Source: Allolucifera butyrica
GTDB lineage: Bacteria; Bacillota; Negativicutes; Sporomusales; UPPP01
Direction of reading: 5' to 3'
Length of the DNA: 64,000 nucleotides
NCBI RefSeq assembly: GCF_900476375.1
Contig: NZ_UPPP01000072.1
Span: 62,001 to 126,000, forward strand
Every line of letters starts with the position of its first letter. Positions within the stretch are counted from its first letter, which is position 1. Both the position numbers and the translations under genes were made by a program. Positions 45,361-53,444 of this stretch are shown here, piece after piece. The notes beneath the pieces are model-generated. The model made no database searches, was not told the origin of the DNA, and saw nothing but the letters and a program-made list of their open reading frames with translations.

Positions 45361-45830
45361 TATCTAATAATTTCAAATCTACTATGGTCGGGATGCCAGC
45401 TTCCTGCTCCACCATAGATCACGTCAGGAGAAATTTTATGTCCATCTATAAACAGATCAAATACTACTTTTTCTCCGCCATCTACTTTAAAATCGATTCC
45501 ATCTACTCCCCCAGCTGTCTCAAAGCGGAAATCCATTTGATGTCTTTCATGCCCCACTGTATAGGCGTCAACATTCTCAAGGCGCACACCGTGTACATCT
45601 ACAAATCTACCGTTCGTATGAACGGCACCGCTGAATATATGGGATTGCCCCTTGGTAGTTGTCCTAATATGTATACCACTACCATCATGCCAAATGAAAT
45701 AGCCTATTACTTGACCGGGATGAAAGGCTTCCGGCCTGCCATTGAGTTCGGAGGGCCAGGCAAAAACACTCCCTGTTAATGCAATCAGAAAAAGACCGAC
45801 TAAAGCAATGGTTACTACTTTTTTCTTCAT
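45360..45830 (-). CDS. Secreted protein of unknown function
   Basis: 156 residues. The signal peptide is MKKKVVTIALVGLFLIALTG with cleavage near VFA-WP. The mature protein is beta-rich with aromatic and His residues (GYFIWHDGSGIHIRTTTKGQ; HERHQMDFRFETAGGVDGID) and looks like a small sandwich fold. The start (HDGSGIHIRT) resembles small secreted proteins of spore-forming Firmicutes, but no family can be named. Its 3' end touches the hydrolase fragment. Monocistronic. Confidence 0.7.
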   Translation of the reverse strand: MKKKVVTIALVGLFLIALTGSVFAWPSELNGRPEAFHPGQVIGYFIWHDGSGIHIRTTTKGQSHIFSGAVHTNGRFVDVHGVRLENVDAYTVGHERHQMDFRFETAGGVDGIDFKVDGGEKVVFDLFIDGHKISPDVIYGGAGSWHPDHSRFEIIR

Positions 45831-45924
45831 TCTATGAACACATCCTTGTTGATTTTATTATTTAATTTTATAAGTAAACAATGGCAGCTGTGTGTCAATT
45901 TATCATCTAACTACTTTTTCGACT

Positions 45925-46149
45925 TTACGTTTTGAAATCGATGTGCTCACCCACGCCTTCTGGAACATAATGAGCATGATTTATACTGCCGGTTTCAGCT
46001 TCCGGTTTTTCTATTGTAATTTTTTTTTCAAATAGATCGGCATTTAACCTTGATTTGTATCTCGGTCTGTGATGTAACCTTACAGGCTGGACTTCGCGAA
46101 CTGCCCGTGTTTTTTTTATTGGCTGCACCGGCTTTATTTTACGTTCCAA
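45925..46149 (-). CDS. Small basic protein of unknown function
   Basis: 74 residues from a TTG start at 46149 with GGGAGGTG five bases upstream; the longer in-frame ATG at 46203 has no such site. The N-terminal half is strongly basic (ERKIKPVQPIKKTRAVREVQ, LHHRPRYKSR), the C-terminal part neutral to acidic (EKPEAETGSINHAHYVPEG). No motif recognised. Relation to neighbours unclear. Confidence 0.5.
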   Translation of the reverse strand: MERKIKPVQPIKKTRAVREVQPVRLHHRPRYKSRLNADLFEKKITIEKPEAETGSINHAHYVPEGVGEHIDFKT

Positions 46150-46479
46150 AATATCACCTCCCAACTTGCCCTTCTTAGTACATACAGTATATCGATAAGC
46201 CAATAGATCTGCTTAAGCTCAAAATCAAATTTAAATAAGCAAGTTACTTGAAGCATAGAAACCGGCATGAAGCTGACTAAAGCAAAATGCCCTCTACCGA
46301 AGTAAAGGGTATTCTGCAAGGACTACATAGTGATGCTACTATAACATCAACATAGCTTCCCCCATTTTGCTATATTGATATCTAGATTATTATACCAATA
46401 AATTATGAATATAATATGAATAAATTATAAAAAAAGCATAAAACAGGAAAAACAAACATCTCTTATTTTTAAATAATTA
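46150..46479. other. Gene-poor intergenic region
   Basis: About 330 very AT-rich bases. No gene, tRNA or repeat recognised; the promoter for the gene at 46149 must lie here. Confidence 0.4.
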
Positions 46480-46509
46480 AAGCGGCTTGGCTATTAGCCA
46501 AAACCGCTT
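46480..46509 (-). terminator. Terminator of the papain-like protease gene
   Basis: On the minus strand AAGCGGTTTTGGCTA / TAGCCAAGCCGCTT then TAATTATTT, 35 bases after the stop. Confidence 0.7.
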
Positions 46510-46542
46510 CTTTTATTATTGTTTCTTCTTTTGGAAGTTCAG

Positions 46543-47292
46543 TTAACCTTGACTAGTCCAGCAATCGGACGAATATTGGTTAAAGTAGTCATAAGGCAGG
46601 TAACAATAACCCTTATCCCCCCAACTGTCGCCCCAACTATTGCGGACAATTAACATATTTCTGCTATCATCGTAGCCCACGACAAGAACAGCATGACCGC
46701 CAAGATACTGTTCTTTGCTCTTGTCCGGAATAGGAACAATCCCCGTTTTGGCCACTTCGTCGCTTTCAAACGACGCGTACACCTCGATACCGATAACTAC
46801 CGGTAATCCTTCAGCAAGTGCTGCTTTTAACTGGGTTAGAGAAGCAATACGGTGATACTCGCTGACTTTGAATGCGGCAGCGTCGGCAACATCCTTGTTG
46901 TTTGGCGGATTCGTAAATGTAGAAATGTCATACGGCCAGTCTGCTTCCGGACATACGCCAATTTGGTTTAGCACCTTCATGCCGTCCCTGATCTCTGCGC
47001 CGGAATCTTCGTTGACCGTACCTTCCAGCAACCGCTCTTCATAGTAGAGAAAGAGTCTGGACAATGTTGTCAAAGACTGGCCGGCTTTTAACTCCAGGTA
47101 TTCACGCAGTCCGGATGCAATGGCATTCGCCGTGCAGGAACCCAGTTCTCCCTGATCGACAATCGGACTGCAGCTCGCCCGCAAATCTACCTTAGTCGGC
47201 AAATGCTCAACAAGCTTATATTTTGCCGAATAAAAAATGTGATCTCGTAAATCCAGGGTATCCTTCTTTAATAAATACTTATGCATAGGCAT
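46543..47292 (-). CDS. C1 (papain-like) cysteine peptidase
   Basis: About 249 residues from the ATG at 47292 (AGGAGG nine bases upstream); an open extension to 47457 translates leader DNA and is not trusted. The catalytic Cys is in DQGELGSCTANAIASG near residue 51, the His in LGGHAVLVVGYDD near 198, and the Asn in VRNSWGDSWGDKGY near 213. There is no signal peptide, so it may be cytoplasmic or spore-associated, and no long propeptide. Bacterial papain homologues of this form are common in Firmicutes with unknown targets. Its leader carries a structured element and terminator. Confidence 0.92.
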   Translation of the reverse strand: MPMHKYLLKKDTLDLRDHIFYSAKYKLVEHLPTKVDLRASCSPIVDQGELGSCTANAIASGLREYLELKAGQSLTTLSRLFLYYEERLLEGTVNEDSGAEIRDGMKVLNQIGVCPEADWPYDISTFTNPPNNKDVADAAAFKVSEYHRIASLTQLKAALAEGLPVVIGIEVYASFESDEVAKTGIVPIPDKSKEQYLGGHAVLVVGYDDSRNMLIVRNSWGDSWGDKGYCYLPYDYFNQYSSDCWTSQG

Positions 47293-47463
47293 AGTTGTTG
47301 ACCTCCTATTTTTTGCTTCCCTTGCGGGTATATTTTTAACCGCATTAGCGGTCAAAGCCTTATATACTCTATTGGGTGTGTCACAAGTCGGAATATCCAT
47401 TCCATTTGTAATTTTTTCCACAACGACCATTACATTTCCTTCCAGATAATCCATCATCCACCA

Positions 47464-47530
47464 TAAATAAAAACCTGGCAGCCAAAGCCACCAGGTGCCC
47501 GATCCTCCGGCGCAAACCGGGATCTCCCTC
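47464..47530 (-). promoter_or_regulatory. Structured leader with internal terminator before the C1 peptidase
   Basis: On the minus strand a first hairpin (GATC-CCGG-loop-CCGG-GATC, 47501-47524) is followed at once by a terminator-like stem ACCTGG...CCAGGT with TTTTTATTT (47464-47496). This tandem layout upstream of a coding region suggests attenuation or a riboswitch expression platform. I cannot match it to a known riboswitch consensus. It may alternatively be a terminator of transcripts arising further right. Confidence 0.45.
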
Positions 47531-47602
47531 TACATAACACATTAGCATAATTCTATTTCGTTACATAGAATATATCAAAATACTTTATTGGGAGGCTATC
47601 TG

Positions 47603-48559
47603 ATGGCAAAGTGGAATTCAAGGCCATATGAGAATAAGTGTTGCCATAACCTCAATCCAAATCACAAAGAAATATGCCCCTATTGCGGTCATGAGTACAA
47701 TCCCGCTCATTATTGCGGCCCCGGTTACGATCTAGACCTAGACCTCGATGAGTTTATGGAAGAAGAAAGCTGCAACGACGACTGCATGCCGGAGCACAAA
47801 CCTAAAAACATCAATCCAGATTGCACAATAACAGAGCCATTTCCCGGCAAAGGCCAGATATATAAGGCTCCTCCTCCGCCGTTGATCAAACCGAAGTACG
47901 GTGAATATATTCAACCCTGGGACGGCTATGTCCCCGAATGTACCCTCAAAGACAAAGAAATATGCAAATATTTTCCCGTGCAGACATCCAACATCAAAAC
48001 CATTATTTATGACGGCATAGAAGTACAGACAAACAAATGGATGAACTTGGCCTGTGAAGAAGCGGTGAAGTCCGTACAATGTGGCGGGGGACCTTTTGCT
48101 GGCGTTATCGTTCAAATTGATGATGAAACCAATGAAGTAATCCGTTATTGGATCCAGCACAACCATGTGCCGCAGGAAAGCGATCCAACCGCCCACGCCG
48201 AGTTGAGCGTAGTGCGTGATGCCTGCAAAGCGCTTGGTGTCCTCAATCTCAGCAGAATCACTAAGGAACAATCACGCCTGACGCAAAAAAGTTTAACCTC
48301 TCACTGTGAAATCTACAGCGCTGCCGAGCCGTGCCCAATGTGCTATTCAGCCATTTACTGGGCCAGAATACCGGTGCTGTATTTTGCCGCTACCAGATAC
48401 GACGCCGCCCAGCAGGGTGTCAACTTCTCCGATCAGCCGCTATATGATGATATTTGTCTGCCTTATAAAGAAAGAAGAATCAAAGTTTATCAGTGCACAA
48501 CAGGCAATTCGCTAGACGCCTTTAATCTATGGAAACGCAGCGAAAAAAGACCGTATTAA
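47603..48559 (+). CDS. Guanine/nucleoside deaminase with an N-terminal zinc-ribbon extension
   Basis: About 318 residues, ATG at 47603 with GGGAGG upstream. The C-terminal half is a zinc-dependent cytidine-deaminase fold: HAE (PTAHAELSVVRDA, near 197) and PCPMC (AAEPCPMCYSAIYWAR, near 243), with FAATRYDAAQQGVNFSD as in guanine deaminases. The first 130 residues are unusual: a Cys/His cluster (CCHNLNPNHKEICPYCGHEY), an acidic patch (DLDLDLDEFMEEES) and a proline stretch (KAPPPPLIKPKYGEY). The extension may bind zinc or a partner. It forms an operon with the FAD oxidoreductase 26 bases downstream. Confidence 0.88.
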   Translation: MAKWNSRPYENKCCHNLNPNHKEICPYCGHEYNPAHYCGPGYDLDLDLDEFMEEESCNDDCMPEHKPKNINPDCTITEPFPGKGQIYKAPPPPLIKPKYGEYIQPWDGYVPECTLKDKEICKYFPVQTSNIKTIIYDGIEVQTNKWMNLACEEAVKSVQCGGGPFAGVIVQIDDETNEVIRYWIQHNHVPQESDPTAHAELSVVRDACKALGVLNLSRITKEQSRLTQKSLTSHCEIYSAAEPCPMCYSAIYWARIPVLYFAATRYDAAQQGVNFSDQPLYDDICLPYKERRIKVYQCTTGNSLDAFNLWKRSEKRPY

Positions 48560-48585
48560 TGTTTTAAGATAGGAGCGTAATTTAT

Positions 48586-49965
48586 ATGGGGCGCTACAGG
48601 GAACCTCAACTGACGGGCCTTATCGTTTGGCCGGATGACGTGCACTACGACGCGGCCCGCCAGGAGTGGAACACTCTTTTCAATAAGTTCCCGCTGGTTA
48701 TCGTCTTCGTGCAGGATACCCAGGACGTCGTCAACGCCGTACGCTGGGCGCGTCATTGGAATGTCCCCATCCGCATGCGCTCCGGCCGCCATAGCTACGA
48801 AGGCTTATCGGCTGTTGACGGCGGTATTGTCATCGATGTCAGCCGGATGAAGCAGGTGAAAGTGGACGACAGGCACGGCGTCACCACCGTTCAAACCGGT
48901 ACAAGCAATATTGACTTGCATCACATTCTTGGGTCTGAAGGGTTCGTAGTGCCGGGAGGGGTCTGCCCCACCCCTGGCATCGCCGGAGTGACTCTTGGCG
49001 GCGGCCACAGCATGTTGGCCCGGCCGTGGGGTCTGACCCTTGACCATTTGCTGGAATTGGAAATGGTTGACGCCAACGGCTGCGTTCTCCAAGCCAGCGC
49101 CGACCACAACTCCGACCTGTTCTGGGCTTACCGCGGGAGCGGCGGCGGCAACTTCGGCATCTGCACTTCTTTCCGCTTCCAGGCCCGCCGCATTGATACC
49201 GTTGGTTTCGCTGAAATAAACTGGGATCTGGGCGACCTTGAGAAGGTGTTGCGGATATGGCAGCGCTATACCTTCCCCGGGGCCGACGAGCGGCTCACCC
49301 CCACCCTCTTTATAACTTCAAGCCTGCAGCCCGTGCAGTCCAATTTCGCAGGCAAACAGTCGCCGGATTTTTTCCCAGTGGTTATGCAGGGAGTCTTTCT
49401 CGGTCCGGCAACCGAACTGCGCCGCCTGCTGCAGCCTTTGCTGCAAACCGGTTCACCACGAAAGATAACCATCGAAGAAATGCCCTGGCTCGAGGCGGTT
49501 GACCGGTTATCGGCATCCCAGCCGACAACTCCCTCCCCCTTCAAAAGTACCGATTGCTTCATCCATAGTAAGTTACCCGAGGCTGCCATCAGCACAGTCC
49601 GGCGCTTCATCGACAATCCACCCACCTCCTCGGTCACCGTCTTGTTTCATGGATTGGGCGGAGCGATAGCTAAGGTACCCAGTCACGCCACTGCCTATTT
49701 CTACCGGCAAGCCTGGTCCAAAATCGCCCTCTGGGCTACCTGGGACACCCCAGACGATGCGTCTGCAGGCATCCGCTGGGAAGAAGACTTCCGCATGGCG
49801 ATGCTCCCCTACACCTGTGGCGTTTACGTCAATTCACCCAATCTTGCTATCAAAAACTGGCCCATTGCCTACTACGGCTGCAATTTCGAACAGCTTACCC
49901 GAGTGAAGGCCAAATATGATCCGGAGAATGTCTTCCATTTTCCGCAGAGCATCCCGCCCGCCTGA
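48586..49965 (+). CDS. Berberine-bridge-type FAD-linked oxidoreductase
   Basis: 459 residues. FAD-binding_4 domain: RSGRHSYEGLSAVDGG carries the His (His69) and GGVCPTPGIAGVTLGGG the Cys (Cys127) expected for bicovalent 8-alpha-histidyl/6-S-cysteinyl FAD, as in glucooligosaccharide oxidase. The C-terminal BBE segment is NFEQLTRVKAKYDPENVFHF. These enzymes oxidise sugars or aromatic alcohols using O2. No signal peptide. GC is clearly higher than in neighbouring genes, hinting at acquisition. Second gene of a pair with the deaminase. Confidence 0.93.
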   Translation: MGRYREPQLTGLIVWPDDVHYDAARQEWNTLFNKFPLVIVFVQDTQDVVNAVRWARHWNVPIRMRSGRHSYEGLSAVDGGIVIDVSRMKQVKVDDRHGVTTVQTGTSNIDLHHILGSEGFVVPGGVCPTPGIAGVTLGGGHSMLARPWGLTLDHLLELEMVDANGCVLQASADHNSDLFWAYRGSGGGNFGICTSFRFQARRIDTVGFAEINWDLGDLEKVLRIWQRYTFPGADERLTPTLFITSSLQPVQSNFAGKQSPDFFPVVMQGVFLGPATELRRLLQPLLQTGSPRKITIEEMPWLEAVDRLSASQPTTPSPFKSTDCFIHSKLPEAAISTVRRFIDNPPTSSVTVLFHGLGGAIAKVPSHATAYFYRQAWSKIALWATWDTPDDASAGIRWEEDFRMAMLPYTCGVYVNSPNLAIKNWPIAYYGCNFEQLTRVKAKYDPENVFHFPQSIPPA

Positions 49966-50005
49966 TAAAAAGCCCTCATTTGAAAAGACAAAAATACATG
50001 GTGCC

Positions 50006-50078
50006 GGTTCTCTTGTCTAATGTACCTGACGCTAATATTAGCAATCGCTGCTATTTTTCTTGTTAAGACAGGAGAACC
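50006..50078. repeat. Long imperfect inverted repeat
   Basis: GGTTCTCTTGTCT (50006-50018) pairs with AGACAGGAGAACC (50066-50078) with one mismatch around a 47-base loop. It is unexplained; it might be a transcript-stabilising or transposon-relic structure. Confidence 0.5.
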
Positions 50079-50102
50079 GTCACCTCTCCTGCATACATAA
50101 AT

Positions 50103-50129
50103 AATGCCCTGCCGTTAAGGCAGGGCATT
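50103..50129. terminator. Terminator between convergent genes
   Basis: Perfect stem AATGCCCTGCC / GGCAGGGCATT with a 5-base loop, followed on the plus strand by TTCGTTTT. Confidence 0.85.
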
Positions 50130-50152
50130 TTCGTTTTACCAAAAAATATGTA

Positions 50153-50521
50153 TCAAATGTAAATACTAGTTTTTTCGTAAGCGTTTGCAGCTTGAAGCGT
50201 TTGGTAATTTGTATTGTTGTTGGCACTAATTGGGTTAGTTGCATTACTTTGAGCTACGGCGCCGCTGATTGCCGTTATTTTACCGCATTGACCGCAGTTC
50301 GTGCAGACGGGGTAACCTAGTGGACATTGATTAGTAGATAAGCCGCCAGCTTGAGAATCTGAGCCTGCTTTCGTTACATTACTATTGGAGGAATTGCTCA
50401 AATCTAAAGCAGCGGCTGCGCCTACGCCCGAAGCAGTACTTGCAGCTTGGGTTTGTCCTTGTTGAAACGGTTGAAGTGGATATAATGGATTGGTATTATT
50501 ATTAACGGATGTAATGCTCAT
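50153..50521 (-). CDS. Cys-containing Asn/Ser-rich protein of unknown function
   Basis: 122 residues, ATG at 50521 with AGGAGGG upstream. Low-complexity Asn/Ser/Ala/Gln stretches (VNNNTNPLYPLQPFQQGQTQ; LDLSNSSNSNVTKAGSD) surround a short Cys cluster CPLGYPVCTNCGQCG. No signal peptide or membrane span is seen. The composition suggests a surface, spore-coat or structural role, with a possible metal-binding core. Unassigned; monocistronic. Confidence 0.6.
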   Translation of the reverse strand: MSITSVNNNTNPLYPLQPFQQGQTQAASTASGVGAAAALDLSNSSNSNVTKAGSDSQAGGLSTNQCPLGYPVCTNCGQCGKITAISGAVAQSNATNPISANNNTNYQTLQAANAYEKTSIYI

Positions 50522-50769
50522 GCAAACCCTCCTTTCTCCAGTAATTTGGTTCAGTGGATTCAACCAAAACAACCAGCTCTATCGGAAGATCTTATTGGAC
50601 TAAACTTACCAGCAGGTAATCGGCCTGTCCTAAGAATGATAGGACAAACCACTTGTTTTTTTATTACTTATACATTTCAAGGCAATCACTTCTTTACATT
50701 ATAATATCACAATAGAATGGAAATTTATAGTATTAGGAAGATATTCGGGAATTAAGTGCAAAAATATCC

Positions 50770-51138
50770 CTAAATTGCCTCTAATGTTTGCTTAGTCTTT
50801 TCAGTTATGACATTGCCTGTATTTAAGGTTCCTTTTGGTTCAATCAAAATAACATGCACTTCATCGGTCGCTATGGGAAGATGATCAACTCCTTTGGGAA
50901 TAACAATTAATTCGCCCTCTTCCAGCGAAATCTCGGTATCTCTGAATTTGATCAATAACTGACCCTTTACTACCAAAAACAATTCGTCCTCATTTTCGTG
51001 ATGATGCCAGTCAAACTCCCCTTTTAGTTTTGCTAATTTAATGTAGGAATCGTTTAATTCTCCAACGATTTTAGGGCTCCAGAAATCGTTAAACAGACTA
51101 AATTTCTGAGACAAATTAATTTTATTCAAAAGTATCAT
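50770..51138 (-). CDS. Cupin-domain protein
   Basis: 122 residues. The cupin motif 1 is FDWHHHENEDELFLVVKGQL and motif 2 is LEEGELIVIPKGVDHLPI, giving likely metal ligands His, His, Glu and His. A TTG nine bases inside the annotated start (51129) has AGGGG better placed, so the true start is uncertain. Function unknown. The gene for a glycosylase-like protein lies 54 bases upstream on the same strand. Confidence 0.85.
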   Translation of the reverse strand: MILLNKINLSQKFSLFNDFWSPKIVGELNDSYIKLAKLKGEFDWHHHENEDELFLVVKGQLLIKFRDTEISLEEGELIVIPKGVDHLPIATDEVHVILIEPKGTLNTGNVITEKTKQTLEAI

Positions 51139-51192
51139 CCCCTTTAATAAATTAATATTTCATTTTGATATACCTTTATGTATTAGTCATTT

Positions 51193-51876
51193 TTACAATA
51201 AATCCGCTATCCGGGCACGAAAATCATTGGCCCCGCCGTTAGCCGGATGAGGTACGCTAGCATGTTGAATTCCAAATTCAGCTAACGTTTTATCTGATTT
51301 TGCACCGATGGATATTATTTGGGCATTGGGAATTATGTTCTGCAAGCTTCGTAAATAGGCCGCTCCCGCTTCCAGTTCCGCTAAGGAAGGCGTTCGATTC
51401 GTCAATAGATTCCCCTTTTTAAAAGGATGAAAAGGAAATATGTTCCATAAAATAACGTCCATGGGAGATTTAGAATTTTTAAGGATCGATTCCCAAACGA
51501 TCGTCGCTGTCGGTTCATTATAGCCTTCTTCCCTGCATTTCTTTTTTATATTAGGATGTCCTGCATTACTCGTGCGCTGACCGTTGCCTCCTATGACCAT
51601 CGAAGAATGGACGATTGGATGATATCCTAATAAAATTCGTTCCGACGTCATGGCGATGCCTGAAAAATGACCGCCTTGATAACCCAGGGCCTCGGCAACA
51701 AAAATATATTTAGCCTCGTCAAGCCGGAGCCGCAGATATTTTTCTAACTGATCACAGCGAATGCCTGGCGCCATTTCCCCAATATCAAACTTCCCATCAA
51801 AATCTACCCACGGATTATATACTTCCGGTGCAGTATACGATTTAAGTTCATTAATAAACTGTATTACTTGCGGCAA
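51193..51876 (-). CDS. Uracil-DNA-glycosylase-superfamily protein
   Basis: 227 residues from a TTG start with GGAGGAG upstream. An N-terminal stretch YIFVAEALGYQGGHFSGIAM resembles the glycosylase motif A region, VILWNIFPFHPFKKGN contains a family-like F-P-F-H-P loop, and VPHPANGGANDFRARI resembles the C-terminal motif B. The usual GQDPYH motif is absent, so it is a divergent family member. Possible DNA base-excision enzyme or relative with altered substrate. Upstream of a cupin gene. Confidence 0.75.
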   Translation of the reverse strand: MPQVIQFINELKSYTAPEVYNPWVDFDGKFDIGEMAPGIRCDQLEKYLRLRLDEAKYIFVAEALGYQGGHFSGIAMTSERILLGYHPIVHSSMVIGGNGQRTSNAGHPNIKKKCREEGYNEPTATIVWESILKNSKSPMDVILWNIFPFHPFKKGNLLTNRTPSLAELEAGAAYLRSLQNIIPNAQIISIGAKSDKTLAEFGIQHASVPHPANGGANDFRARIADLL

Positions 51877-52112
51877 AAAAATACTCCTCCCCGAACGTTC
51901 TTATAAACTATTTTGCTTTTACAAAATCATTCCGCCTGACAAATCTATCCCCCAAAAAGTCCGGTTACGGCGTCAATGGTGCAATTATAGTTCATAAGCT
52001 CAATCCATCCGTTTACCCATTTTAGAGGCTCTTACAGATACATTATATCGAATTTATCAAAGCTTGGCATTGCTTTTGTTCAAAAAGAACCTTCCCGGGA
52101 AAAGCAAAAAGC
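51877..52112. other. Intergenic region with nothing recognised
   Basis: About 235 bases without gene or repeat; it holds the upstream signals of the glycosylase-like gene. Confidence 0.4.
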
Positions 52113-52148
52113 AAAAGTACCTTCACCATTTAGAGTGAGGGTACTTTT
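52113..52148. terminator. Terminator after the FMN reductase gene
   Basis: AAAAGTACCTTCAC / GTGAGGGTACTTTT stem with an 8-base loop, 40 bases beyond the stop at 52189. Confidence 0.75.
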
Positions 52149-52188
52149 AATGTGTGTCCATCAATATGTTTACAGCCAGTTGATTAAA

Positions 52189-52743
52189 CTAACTTAATTT
52201 CCGGCCCATTTCTTCCGCTTGTTTTAAAATCCCGGGCTGCTCCATAATGTCGTCTTTTTCCCTTACATTACCGACAATAAGATTGCCTGCGTTCTCCATT
52301 TTAAAGAAACCGAACACTTGGTTTAAATATTCCGTCACATTGCTGAAGGCGGCTGCCGGCGCGCCGCTGCAGGTTACGGTTATGTACCTTTTTCCCGGCA
52401 AGTGTTTTATCGTGAGATCCGGTTCTAAAAACACCCGCATTCTGTCGATGAAATTTTTGGTATACCCGCTAACCTGGATGCAATATACCGGCGTCCCCAC
52501 AATAATGCAGTCTGCCTCTGCTATTTTAGGTAAAAGAGTTGTCAGCTTGTCGTCAATGGAACAAAAATCAACCTTTTTTGCCTGACATGCATCACACGCT
52601 ATACATCCCTTATTATCCATTTCCGATAAATTGTAAACCTCAACGTCATGACCGCTTTCCTTCGCGCCTTTACAAATAGCGTTTACTATTTTCGCAGTAT
52701 TGCCATTCTTTCTTGGACTCCCCATAAATGCCATTATTCTCAT
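52189..52743 (-). CDS. NADPH-dependent FMN reductase / iron-sulfur flavoprotein
   Basis: About 184 residues. The ATG at 52743 has AGGAGG seven bases upstream, whereas the ATG at 52749 is too close to it. The flavodoxin-like fold begins MRIMAFMGSPRKNGNTAKIV (phosphate-binding loop), followed by ACDACQAKKVDFCSIDD, a Cys pattern of iron-sulfur flavoproteins, and GTPVYCIQVSGYTKNFIDRM. It probably reduces quinones or other small electrophiles. A 14-bp palindrome 44 bases upstream matches half of the TetR operator at 53401, so it should be controlled by the TetR gene next door. Confidence 0.9.
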   Translation of the reverse strand: MRIMAFMGSPRKNGNTAKIVNAICKGAKESGHDVEVYNLSEMDNKGCIACDACQAKKVDFCSIDDKLTTLLPKIAEADCIIVGTPVYCIQVSGYTKNFIDRMRVFLEPDLTIKHLPGKRYITVTCSGAPAAAFSNVTEYLNQVFGFFKMENAGNLIVGNVREKDDIMEQPGILKQAEEMGRKLS

Positions 52744-52786
52744 TTTCATTCCTCCTGGTATTTTTCGTTATGTTCCGAATAATAAT

Positions 52787-52800
52787 TAAATGCTCATTTA
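52787..52800. promoter_or_regulatory. Palindrome upstream of the FMN reductase gene
   Basis: TAAATG-CT-CATTTA. It shares the TAAATG/CATTTA outer parts with the larger operator at 53401-53420, consistent with the same TetR regulator binding both. Confidence 0.7.
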
Positions 52801-52817
52801 TTTAAGTAGAAAACTAC

Positions 52818-53390
52818 TTATGCCTTTATCGAATCCCAACTCATCTGAATTATTTCATCAACCTTTTGTTCCGTAAATTCAAATTCGCCATTGAAATGTT
52901 TTTTAGCGATTTGCATTAACGGACTAAAAGCATAAATAAATATTAGATTGGTATCAATCTGTTTAAAAATACCCTGTTCTTTTCCCCTTTCAAAAAATTC
53001 TATCAGTGGCTTAGCTATGATTTGAGTTTCTTCCTTACAGAGTTTCTGAATAAGGGGTGAGTTAATATACTGTTCAAAAAAGAGAAAATAGTCCTTATTT
53101 TTTACAACGTAATCCATATAATTTTTCAATATCTGTTTAAATTGAACTTCTATTGGTAAAGAGCCGTCAATTCCACGGAAAATTTTCTGCTGCATGTCTG
53201 TTTTGACTGTCAAAAAAAGCTTTTTGATCATATCCTCTTTATTCTCAAAATAGACATAAATAGTCCCCGCAGAAACCCCTGCGTTTTTAGCAATCTTTGA
53301 CATGGAAGTTTCCGCTAAACCAACTTCATTGATAAGCTGTATTGCCGCTATGATAATTCTTTCTTTTTTGTCAGCGTCTTTATATCTCAT
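52818..53390 (-). CDS. TetR/AcrR-family repressor
   Basis: About 190 residues from the ATG at 53390. The longer start at 53426 would place the coding region over the palindromic operator and lacks a ribosome binding site. The N-terminal helix-turn-helix is typical (RIIIAAIQLINEVGLAETSM, KNAGVSAGTIYVYFENKEDM), with a divergent all-helical ligand-binding domain. It is probably a repressor of itself and of the FMN reductase gene downstream, relieved by an electrophilic ligand. It lies between the MBL hydrolase and FMN reductase genes on one strand. Confidence 0.92.
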   Translation of the reverse strand: MRYKDADKKERIIIAAIQLINEVGLAETSMSKIAKNAGVSAGTIYVYFENKEDMIKKLFLTVKTDMQQKIFRGIDGSLPIEVQFKQILKNYMDYVVKNKDYFLFFEQYINSPLIQKLCKEETQIIAKPLIEFFERGKEQGIFKQIDTNLIFIYAFSPLMQIAKKHFNGEFEFTEQKVDEIIQMSWDSIKA

Positions 53391-53400
53391 ATGTTTAATA

Positions 53401-53420
53401 ATAAATGAACGTTCATTTAT
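53401..53420. promoter_or_regulatory. Perfect 20-bp TetR operator
   Basis: ATAAATGAAC / GTTCATTTAT, a perfect palindrome with no spacer, 11 bases upstream of the TetR start at 53390. Confidence 0.85.
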
Positions 53421-53444
53421 TGTCAATGTTTAACTAAAAACAAA

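Noticed and set aside
46150..46203. ATG extension of the small basic protein
   Set aside because: A TTG with GGGAGGTG at 46149 is a far better start.
47293..47457. 55-residue N-terminal extension of the C1 peptidase
   Set aside because: No ribosome binding site at 47457, whereas AGGAGG precedes 47292; the extension encodes no propeptide-like sequence.
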